Assembly: GCF_001956985.1 (NCBI RefSeq)
Contig: NZ_CP019082.1
Location: forward strand, 1,984,001-2,048,000
Direction: 5' to 3'
Source of the DNA: Paludisphaera borealis
Lineage (GTDB): Bacteria; Planctomycetota; Planctomycetia; Isosphaerales; Isosphaeraceae
Length of the DNA stretch: 64,000 nucleotides
Part shown: one piece after another, positions 1 to 7,638 of the stretch
How the letters are laid out: the number at the start of each line of letters is the position of its first letter
Numbering within the stretch: the first letter of the stretch is position 1
The notes under the pieces: model-generated
The model's input: only the letters and a program-made list of their open reading frames with translations
The model's database searches: none
Told to the model about the DNA's origin: nothing
Program-made: the position numbers and the translations under genes

Positions 1-2193
1 GCCTCGGGGGTCGTCGGCCTCGAAGGCGAGGCGGCTCTCTGGAATCCCGAGGACGGCTCGCTGATCAGCCGATTCCGGGGCCATCGCGATCTCCTCTTCG
101 ACGCCGAGCTTTCCCCCGACGGCAAGGTTCTGGCCACGGCCGGATACGACCGGACGATCCGACTCTGGGATGTGGATACCGGCAAGTCGCTACGGACCCT
201 CGAAGGCCACAACGGGGCCGTCTACAAGGTGTCGTTCAGCCCCGACGGTCGGTTTCTGGCGACCTCGAGCGCGGACGACACCTGCAAGGTCTGGCGGATC
301 GAGGACGGCCTGCGGCTGGACACGCTCCCGCAGCCGCTCAAGGAGGAATACGCCTGCGCCTTCAGCCCGGACGGCCGCGCGATCGTCGCCGGGGGGGCTG
401 ACAACACGATCCGCGTCTGGGATTTCGTGTCGACCGACCGGCCGAGGATCAATCCGATGGTCCTGGCTCGGTTCGCCCACGAGGGGCCGATCGTCCAGCT
501 TGCGTTCACTCCGGACGGCTCGCGACTCGTCACCACCGCCGAGGACCGGACCATCAAGGTCTGGGACGCCGCCGATTACTCGGAACTTCAGCTCTGGGAG
601 AATCAGCCGGACGTCGCAACAGCTCTCGCGGTCGCCGGCGACGGCAAGTCGTTCTGGGTCGGCCGGATGGACGGAACGTCGTCGCGTTATCCGCTGCCGG
701 CCGCTCGTGAGCGAAAGAACGACGCTCGGGTTGTGAAAGACGCCTCGGCCGCGCCCGTTCGCGACGTAGTCGAGGCCAAGCGGGTCGCGGAGCACGAGCC
801 CAACAACGCCGTCGAGCAGGCGAACGAGTTGGAGCTTCCCGCGATCGCCGCCGGGACCATCGGCGGGGGCAAGGACGGCTGGGCCGACATCGACCTCTAT
901 CGTTTCTTGGCGAAGGCCGGAGAGCCCCTGGTTCTGGAAGTCGAGGCGGCGCGAACCGGCTCGAAGCTCGACTCGTTCGTCGAGGTTCTCGACGCTAAAG
1001 GCAAGCGCATCGAGCGCGTCCGACTTCAGGCGGTCCGCGAATCGTACTTCACGTTCCGGGGCAAGGACGACGGCACGGTCAACGATTTCCGCCTCTTCAG
1101 CCAGGACGAGATGCATTTGAATGAGTATCTCTTCACCAACGGCGAAGTCGTGAAGCTCTGGCTCTATCCGAGGGGTCCGGATTCCGGATTCGGCGTTTAT
1201 CCCGGCCAGGGGAATCGGTGGGGCTACTTCGACACCACCCCACTCGCCCACGCCCTCGGCGAGCCGTGCTACGTGGTCCAGGCGCATCCGCCCGGCACTG
1301 AACTGGTCCCCAACGGACTGCCGGTCTTTCCCTTGTACTATGAGAACGACGACGAGTCGCATCGCGAACTCGGCAAGGACTCGAAGCTCTATTTCAACGC
1401 CCCGGCCGACGGCTCGTACCTGGCGAGAATCCGGGACGTCCGGGGCCTGGATGGAGCCGACCTCCGGTACACGCTGACGATCCGTCCGAGTCGCCCCGAC
1501 TTCCGGGTCGAGTTCACTCCGCTGAAGACCGCGATCGAAGCGGGCGGGGCCCAGGAATTCCGGGTCAAGGCGCAGCGGATCGACGGCTTCGAAGGTCCGA
1601 TCCGCATCGATGTCGACGGCCTTCCGCCGGGCTTCTCCGTCACGACGCCGCTGGTGATCGAGGAGGGCCAGGTCGAGGCCTTGGGCGTTGTCTCCGCGAA
1701 GGTCGACGCCAAGGCGCCCTCACCCGACCAGGCCAAGGCGGGCAAGGTCACGGCGTCGGCCGTGATCGGCGGTCGCGAGTTGAGCCACCCGGTCGGCGCC
1801 CTCGGTGAAGTCAAACTGGCCGACAAGCCCCAGTTGACCCTCGCGATCCGGCCGGCCGAGGGGGGCGCGAAGCCGGTCCGCGACTCGGCCGACGGGCCGC
1901 TGGAGTTCGAGATCCATCCCGGCCAGACGATCGAGCTCAAGGTCGTGCTGGAGCGGAACGGACATGCCGGGCCGGTTTCCCTGGGCAACGAAGGGGCGGG
2001 CCGCAACCTGCCTCACGGGGTCTACGTCGACAACATCGGACTCAACGGCCTGCTGATCACCGAGAAGCAGAACGAGCGCACCTTCTTCGTCACGGCCGAC
2101 CAATCCGTCCCCCATCAAACCCGCTCGTTCCACTTGACCACCGCCGCGGCGGGAGGTCAGGCCAGCCACCCCGTAGTCCTCCACGTGCGCTGA
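1..2193 (+). CDS. WD40-repeat protein with PPC-like C-terminal region (5' end outside window)
   Basis: The reading frame is open from the first base, so the N-terminus lies to the left of the window. At least four WD40 blades are visible (about nt 79-177, 205-297, 330-426 and 478-570), each with SPDG/TPDG turns and a closing LWD, VWR or VWD. From about nt 790 the protein changes to a PPC-like beta domain beginning EPNNAVEQANEL, followed by further Ig-like beta regions to the C-terminus. In planctomycetes such WD40/PPC proteins are often the C-terminal part of large exported proteins that may carry a cytochrome-c or DUF1549/DUF1553 N-terminus; that part is not visible here. Probable role is surface or periplasmic protein interaction. 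Substrate and partners are unknown. The stop at 2191-2193 is followed closely by the dehydratase gene on the same strand. Confidence 0.85.
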   Translation, partial: ASGVVGLEGEAALWNPEDGSLISRFRGHRDLLFDAELSPDGKVLATAGYDRTIRLWDVDTGKSLRTLEGHNGAVYKVSFSPDGRFLATSSADDTCKVWRIEDGLRLDTLPQPLKEEYACAFSPDGRAIVAGGADNTIRVWDFVSTDRPRINPMVLARFAHEGPIVQLAFTPDGSRLVTTAEDRTIKVWDAADYSELQLWENQPDVATALAVAGDGKSFWVGRMDGTSSRYPLPAARERKNDARVVKDASAAPVRDVVEAKRVAEHEPNNAVEQANELELPAIAAGTIGGGKDGWADIDLYRFLAKAGEPLVLEVEAARTGSKLDSFVEVLDAKGKRIERVRLQAVRESYFTFRGKDDGTVNDFRLFSQDEMHLNEYLFTNGEVVKLWLYPRGPDSGFGVYPGQGNRWGYFDTTPLAHALGEPCYVVQAHPPGTELVPNGLPVFPLYYENDDESHRELGKDSKLYFNAPADGSYLARIRDVRGLDGADLRYTLTIRPSRPDFRVEFTPLKTAIEAGGAQEFRVKAQRIDGFEGPIRIDVDGLPPGFSVTTPLVIEEGQVEALGVVSAKVDAKAPSPDQAKAGKVTASAVIGGRELSHPVGALGEVKLADKPQLTLAIRPAEGGAKPVRDSADGPLEFEIHPGQTIELKVVLERNGHAGPVSLGNEGAGRNLPHGVYVDNIGLNGLLITEKQNERTFFVTADQSVPHQTRSFHLTTAAAGGQASHPVVLHVR

Positions 2194-2238
2194 CCGCCCC
2201 CCTGCTCCGCCTCCTTTCCAGAGCATAGGAAAATACGC

Positions 2239-3246
2239 ATGTCCGTTCGAATCGCCGAGCTTCACGACGTTCACGATGCGGCGAGCGTGATCCACGAGCA
2301 TCTCTCGCCCGCGCCGCTTGTTCGTTCGTATGCTCTCGAACGGGAACTCGGCTTGCCGGCCGGTCGCAGGGTCTGGATCAAGGACTACGGCTGGACGCCG
2401 GTGGGCTCGTTCAAGGTGCTGGGCGCTCTGAACTGGGTCGCTCGAAACCTGGCTCGCATCGGCGACAGACCGATCGCGGCCCATTCCTCCGGGAACTTCG
2501 CATCGGGGATCGCCTTCGCCGGAATGACGTACGGCAAGCGCGTGATCGTCGTCATGCCCGAGTCCGCGCCCCAGGTGAAGTTCGCCCTGACCCGTTCCTT
2601 CGGCGCGGACGTCCGCACGTACGACATCGCCCGCGATCACGAGACCGGCGAGCGCGATCGATTGACGCGCGAGATCGCTGAACAGGAGAACGCCATCCAG
2701 GCCTCCCCCTACGACGACGCCGACGTGATCGCCGGCAACGGCGTGGGAGGATTGGAGATCGTCGAGGAGTTGAAGCGACAGGGCCGGGGCGTCTCTCACT
2801 TCTTCTGCCAGGTCAGCGGCGGCGGCCTGATGGCCGGACACGCCCTGGCGATCGCGTCGGGCTTTCCCCAGGCCGAGATCATCGGCGTCGAACCCGAGGG
2901 CGCGGACGACTTCCGACGCTCGCTGGTCTCCGGCGCCCGCACGCGACTCGAACACCCCACCAGCATCTGCGACGGCCTGCTCTCCTACGACGTCGGCGAG
3001 CACAACTTGCCCATCCTGCTGCAGTACGTGAGAACCGCCGTCGCGATCCCGGACCACTCCACGCGGCAAGCCATGAAATGGCTCGACACCGCCCACGGAT
3101 TGCGGACGGAACCCTCGGGAGCCATCACCACCGCAGCCCTCCTCGCCCACCGCGCCAGCCTCGACGGCGAGGGCGACGTCGTCGTCGTCCTCAGCGGTCG
3201 CAACGTCGACGGCCTGCGGTTCCGTGAGTGGACCGCCGACCTTTAG
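2239..3246 (+). CDS. PLP-dependent threonine/serine dehydratase-like enzyme
   Basis: A 335-residue fold-type II PLP enzyme. The PLP lysine sits in GSFKVLGALNW (about residue 55), followed by the SSGNFASGIA substrate/phosphate loop and a SGGGLMAGHA glycine loop near residue 195 that binds the cofactor phosphate. The family deaminates threonine or serine or racemises serine; relatives include catabolic threonine dehydratase and serine racemase. There is no C-terminal ACT regulatory domain, so it resembles the catabolic short form rather than biosynthetic IlvA. An ATG with an AGGA-like element upstream is the chosen start. It follows the WD40 gene by 45 bases. Substrate specificity cannot be read from the sequence. 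Confidence 0.85.
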   Translation: MSVRIAELHDVHDAASVIHEHLSPAPLVRSYALERELGLPAGRRVWIKDYGWTPVGSFKVLGALNWVARNLARIGDRPIAAHSSGNFASGIAFAGMTYGKRVIVVMPESAPQVKFALTRSFGADVRTYDIARDHETGERDRLTREIAEQENAIQASPYDDADVIAGNGVGGLEIVEELKRQGRGVSHFFCQVSGGGLMAGHALAIASGFPQAEIIGVEPEGADDFRRSLVSGARTRLEHPTSICDGLLSYDVGEHNLPILLQYVRTAVAIPDHSTRQAMKWLDTAHGLRTEPSGAITTAALLAHRASLDGEGDVVVVLSGRNVDGLRFREWTADL

Positions 3247-3721
3247 GGGCTGTCCACGAACAAAGTCCAATCGTCGAGTCGAAGAAACTCACTACGGCGG
3301 GCTCGGAGAATTCAAGAGAGGGACTGACGCAACGGATTGACCTTGCCGAGTCCTTCTCGATTCCTCTCCTCAACCGCGCCTTATTCTCCGTGGTGAACCT
3401 GAATTCCTTCGACCCCTCGTTTCGACTCCACACTTTATGTTGAAAGTTCTCCGTAGACGCCCCCGCCCTGGCGTTCCCCTTGAGATGCGAGACGGTCCGT
3501 CGCCGCCGAAGGATCACGCGCGGGGGAACCATTCGGGAAGTATTGCATTTAAACGCTTTTTTAAAACCTCCGCCGTGGTATGATACATGAAAGGCGCCAT
3601 GCCCGAGGTCCATGTTCGTCGTTCGCGGGTTTACATGTAAGCGATTGATGTAAATGGAACGGCCTCCAAAGCTCGGATCGACCGTGGCTCGCAGATCATC
3701 GACCGCGACGGAGCTGGAGCG
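3247..3721. other. Intergenic region with an AT-rich patch
   Basis: No convincing gene. The stretch 3540-3600 is much AT-richer than its surroundings and contains a TATGAT hexamer (3579-3584) that could be a -10 element for the downstream degraded protease locus, but no well-spaced -35 was found. Short open frames here lack codon bias and family resemblance. Confidence 0.4.
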
Positions 3722-5176
3722 ATGCCGACGATCCTCGCATGCACTTGCGGCAGTTCGGTGTCGGTCCAATCGCCTTCCAGAGCTGGGAAAGTGCGATACT
3801 CGACCTGCGGGAAGATTCTGATTTTTCCGAATCCGCACGCATCCGATCTCAATCGCCGTAGGTCTGCGTCTCCCACGGTTCCTCCCCCGTTGCCGGTTCC
3901 TGGTCGAATGCCTCCTCCCGTGGCAGGCACACACTTCGCTCGACGCTTCTCTCGAATTCCCTTGCTTGAGCTTCTGGTCAGGGTTGCGGGGGGGAGCAAG
4001 GGATCGTCGACGGCGAGCCGGGCGACGATCATCGGGCTTGGGTCGCTGGAGGTTGCATTTCCTCCGCCGCGAGGCGGGAGAATCGCCCAACTGGATCCCA
4101 ACTCGGGGCCGCCCGAGCCGGACCGGGCGACGGCACGCGCCGCCGAGGCGCCTGCATTGAGCACCCGCGAGATCGTTGCTCGATCCGAGGCTTCCGTGGC
4201 CTTGATTCGAGGTCGGGACGGCATGGGGACCGGCTTCCTCGCTCGACGAAGAATTCTGATCACGAATGCACACGTCATTCGGGGCGAATTGATAGGATCG
4301 CTCGAAATCCACTTCCCGGGAGCCGACGATGGGCTCAAGGGGCTGCTCGCCGCCCGCTTGCTCGACCTCGACGAGGACTCCCCACGCGACCTCGCCATCC
4401 TTGAGGTCGCGACCGACCTGCCGCCTCTGCCGCTGGCGGAAGCCTATGCCTTTCGCAAAGGTGAAGACATAACGGTCATCGGCAATCCAGGGCTGGGTGC
4501 AACGGTCACGTTCGAGAACGCGCTGACCCATGGCGTCCTGAGCACGCAGACGAAACTGGGTGACCAGCGCTTCTACCAGCTCGGGGCCGCGATCAATCCA
4601 GGAAAACTCGGGAGGGCCGGCGATCGATTCGCACGACTCGGTGATCGGGATCGTCACGGCGACCGCCCGAAAGGAACAAGCGATCAGGTTCTGCGTTCCG
4701 ATCGACGTCGCCATCAACATGCTGACGTAAATGGATCGGATCGACCAGGACGCGCGGACCGGGATCGAGAGAAAGCACAACGTCGAGCCTTGCTCGTCGC
4801 CTCCACGCCGTGGGCTCCGGCTATATCGCGGTGCTGGATATTTATGCATCGGGCATCGAGGCCACGGCCGCCCGGGGAGATTCCGCGCAGTCGGCGCTGA
4901 ACGAGGCCGTGGAGATGATCGCCCGCGCTTCCGCCCGTCCCGACTTTTCCGTGCCGCGCGAAGTCGAGGACGAACTCGAAAAACCTGGATCTCGCGCGGC
5001 CGCGTCGCCGCTTGCTGGAGGAACTCCGGGCCGTCGCCCTTGAACTCAAGGAACTCGTGCAGTCGCCTCAAGGGACGGCCGTCCCCCTCCGAAGGTCGAT
5101 CGCGGACCTCAAGAAACGTTTTGTCCTGTGCGCCCGCCTGCTCGAAGATGACCTGGCCGTCGAATTCTCCGAGTAA
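3722..5176 (+). pseudogene. Degraded zinc-ribbon / trypsin-like serine protease gene with several frameshifts
   Basis: The first frame starts at ATG 3722 with a zinc-ribbon-like N-terminus (CTCGSSVSV, then STCGK), in which the usual CPTCG cysteine appears as Tyr-Ser. It reaches a trypsin-like domain with the catalytic His in LITNAHVI and Asp in RDLAILEV. The expected GNSGGPAID catalytic Ser motif is present only if one A is removed from the AAAA run at 4603-4606; as written the frame reads GKLGRAGD. The shifted frame ends at TAA 4728-4730, but homologous-looking coding continues (MDRIDQDARTGIE), shifts by +1 again near 4777-4785, runs through SGYIAVLDIYASGIEA, and shifts a third time in the A-run near 4979-4984 before ending at TAA 5174-5176. 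Three +1 lesions, a nonsense codon and a lost Cys suggest a pseudogene. Homopolymer miscalls could explain two of the shifts but not the stop. Confidence 0.75.
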
Positions 5177-5231
5177 ATCCGACCGATTCGTCGATCCTGT
5201 TCACGTCGCACGAAGTTCGAAAGGGAGTGCC

Positions 5232-6803
5232 ATGGCGGCCGATTGGTTTTATCAGCATGAGAACTCGGTCGTCGGTCCGTTGTCGGCCAAAGAGCTGAAG
5301 TGGCTCGCGACTCAGGGCTCGCTCAGAGTCGGCACGCTCATTCGTCGGGGCGCATCGGGAGATTGGTTCGCCGCCGAAAGACTCGCCGCGGTGCTCGAAG
5401 TCAACCCGGTATACGAGGTCGTCGAGCCCGAGCCGACTCACGCGAACGAGTGGCACTTCACGAGGGATGGACGCAAGCTTGGACCGGTTTCGTTCTTGGT
5501 CCTTGCGGGTCTGTCGAAAACAGGCAGGCTCAAAGTAACTGACCCGGTTTGGACGGCCGAGCTGGCCGAATGGACACCGGCTGGCTGCGTGAAGGGCCTG
5601 TTTGAAACGCCCACACCCGCAAGTGATCCTCCCGTGGCGGTTGGGGACGCCCCGATCCCTGAGGATCTCCCGGCGAGCCGAGTCCCATCGCGGCTGCTGC
5701 TTTTGACTGGGGTCGCCGCGATTGTACTGGTTGCTGTAACGGCGGAGCTTGCATTGAGGGGGCGATCAACGCAACGGGAGACGAAGCTGCGCAAGCGCCC
5801 CGTCGTTGAGCACAGAATCGTGACAAAGGCGGACGTCCGCGTCGATCCGCCCCCTATCCTCGCGATCAAGGAGGCTCCTTCAATCGCCGCTCGAATCGTC
5901 GGACCGGCAGCGCCGATGCGAGTACCCGCGATCCGCGACGCGCCCGGCCGGATCGCTCAGCCGGCTCCCGCGACGGCCCGGCGAGCGGCCGTCGCGGTCC
6001 TCCATGATCCCAACGTCACGGCCAAACCGCTTCCGCTCGGCGATCGTCCACGAATCGACCTCGCCGAGCGCGCTCACAGGCAGGCCGACGCCAGCCAGCA
6101 TGCTACGGCTGCGTCGATCGACGCCGTTCTCGACCGTCCCGAGGAGTTTCTCGGCAGTCGCTTCATTCTGGAAGGTGTGTTCAAGGTCGGGACGCGAATC
6201 CTCAATCCCAAGGACAAGAACGGCTTCAAACTGGGTTCGACGATCACGATCGCCCGCGACGACGACCGGACCATCTCCACCCTGGAAGGAAAGGTTTTCG
6301 GCCACGATCTCCACATCATCCTTGAGGAGCAAGTGGCGAGGAACCTCCAGCAGCTCTTCGGGCGACTCAAGATGGCGGCGACTACGAAGCCGACGTACAA
6401 GACGATCCTCGGCGTTCGGATCGAAAACAGCCCCAAGGAGGTCGATGGCGAGCCCGCGCTGATCGTCATCGAGTCGCTCGAAATCCTGGGAAGTTGCGAC
6501 TACTACCTCGTGGCGTCCCGAAGTTATGCCAATGCGTTCAAGGTCGCGCTCGTCGACGTCACGGGCGGGCGGATCGACCATGGAGACGGTGAGAAATGGG
6601 TGTCGCGGTTGGGGGGCGAAGAGAAGTTCGTCGGGCCCCTTCGTCGGAAGCTGCGCGATCTCCGGCGACGAGCCATCAACGATGCTCACGGCGCGGTCGT
6701 TGATGCGGTATTGCGAAGCGAGCTCGACCGCTGGTCGCGCATCTCCGCCGCAATCAATACGATCAACACGATTCAAGCCCGCAGGCTCACGGAAAACCAC
6801 TGA
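5232..6803 (+). CDS. Membrane protein with two GYF_2 (DUF4339) domains
   Basis: A 523-residue protein. Two GYF_2-type modules lie at about residues 4-55 (DWFYQHENSVVGPLSAKEL) and 73-125 (EWHFTRDGRKLGPVSFLVL). A Pro/Ala-rich linker, one hydrophobic segment at about 155-175 and a long C-terminal region of unrecognised fold follow. GYF domains generally bind proline-rich peptides, so this is probably a membrane-anchored adaptor; the C-terminal region (about residues 290-520) is globular with alternating beta strands. The start at 5232 is chosen because an AAGGGA ribosome site precedes it and the GYF domain begins three residues in; the open frame continues upstream only through the decayed protease locus. 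It converges with another GYF gene at 6851-7591. Confidence 0.8.
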   Translation: MAADWFYQHENSVVGPLSAKELKWLATQGSLRVGTLIRRGASGDWFAAERLAAVLEVNPVYEVVEPEPTHANEWHFTRDGRKLGPVSFLVLAGLSKTGRLKVTDPVWTAELAEWTPAGCVKGLFETPTPASDPPVAVGDAPIPEDLPASRVPSRLLLLTGVAAIVLVAVTAELALRGRSTQRETKLRKRPVVEHRIVTKADVRVDPPPILAIKEAPSIAARIVGPAAPMRVPAIRDAPGRIAQPAPATARRAAVAVLHDPNVTAKPLPLGDRPRIDLAERAHRQADASQHATAASIDAVLDRPEEFLGSRFILEGVFKVGTRILNPKDKNGFKLGSTITIARDDDRTISTLEGKVFGHDLHIILEEQVARNLQQLFGRLKMAATTKPTYKTILGVRIENSPKEVDGEPALIVIESLEILGSCDYYLVASRSYANAFKVALVDVTGGRIDHGDGEKWVSRLGGEEKFVGPLRRKLRDLRRRAINDAHGAVVDAVLRSELDRWSRISAAINTINTIQARRLTENH

Positions 6804-6850
6804 TTGAAAGCTCTTCGTCCGACTTGGCGAGGAAGCCGGTTTTCAGGCGA

Positions 6851-7591
6851 TCAGAATCTCGGGCGAGGAGGCCCAACTAGAATTCCCAGGAAGACGAGCA
6901 AGAGCCAGCTCAGGCCGACGAGTCCCAGAACGAGCCCGGCGATCGCCATGCCCTTACCTTCCAGTGTTCCTCGCGACCGTGAAATTTGACTGAGCGCCAC
7001 GCTTCCGAAGATCGTCGAGAGAAGGCTTCCCAGTCCGCACAGCCAGAGGATGCCCAGAACAAGGCTGGCGATCGCCAGTCCACTCGTTCTCGGCGTCGTG
7101 AATGGAGTTGGATAGTCGCCCGCCGCCTGGGAGAACGGCGCGGGAGAACCCGAATTCGAGCCACCCGGAAAGACCAGCCCGCCGACCTGGTTGGCGGACG
7201 CCCATTCCGGCATTCCGTTTTTCCAGACGAGCGTCCGCGGGGTGATCTCGCCCTGATTGGCCATCCGCTGAAGTTCGTGGAACGGCACCGGCCCTTCCTG
7301 ACGTTCGCCACGCGCGAAGTACCAACCGGGAGCGTCGGCGGCCGACGCGAGCCCCGGCTCCGTCTCAACCAGCTCGATCGGCGCGTTGTGATGAGCCGTC
7401 GCGGCAGGTTGACCGTGAGACGCGGAGAAACGATCGGTGATCGCCGCGGCGCCTCCCCAGTTCTGACGGTCCGTGGAAACCTCGTGAAACCGAGTGAATT
7501 GGCCCCGTTTGCTCATCACTTCGAACTGCGTCAGCGTGAACGGCCCGAAGACGCGTCCCCGGGATCGGATGAACCAGCTTTGTTCCGCCAT
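6851..7591 (-). CDS. GYF_2 / DUF4190 membrane protein
   Basis: A 246-residue protein with two GYF_2-like modules (WFIRSRGRVFGPFTLTQFE near the N-terminus, then GWYFARGERQEGPVPFHEL near residues 89-140) and a DUF4190-type tail of two transmembrane helices (about 170-195 and 217-240) joined by a SQISRSRGTLEGKGMAIAG loop. The family is common in planctomycetes and its function is not established. The start ATG at 7591 has an AAAGAGG ribosome site. It lies 47 bases downstream of the 979-residue membrane protein on the same strand, so it may be the last gene of the GTPase/GAP1 cluster. This is an inference from spacing only. Confidence 0.8.
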   Translation of the reverse strand: MAEQSWFIRSRGRVFGPFTLTQFEVMSKRGQFTRFHEVSTDRQNWGGAAAITDRFSASHGQPAATAHHNAPIELVETEPGLASAADAPGWYFARGERQEGPVPFHELQRMANQGEITPRTLVWKNGMPEWASANQVGGLVFPGGSNSGSPAPFSQAAGDYPTPFTTPRTSGLAIASLVLGILWLCGLGSLLSTIFGSVALSQISRSRGTLEGKGMAIAGLVLGLVGLSWLLLVFLGILVGPPRPRF

Positions 7592-7638
7592 GGCCTCTTT
7601 GAGATTCCTTGTACTTCCGCGCCGGGGTTACGGACGGT

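Noticed and set aside
3228-3443. Small plus-strand frame of 71 codons after the dehydratase
   Set aside because: It overlaps the dehydratase end, lacks a ribosome site and has no coding bias.
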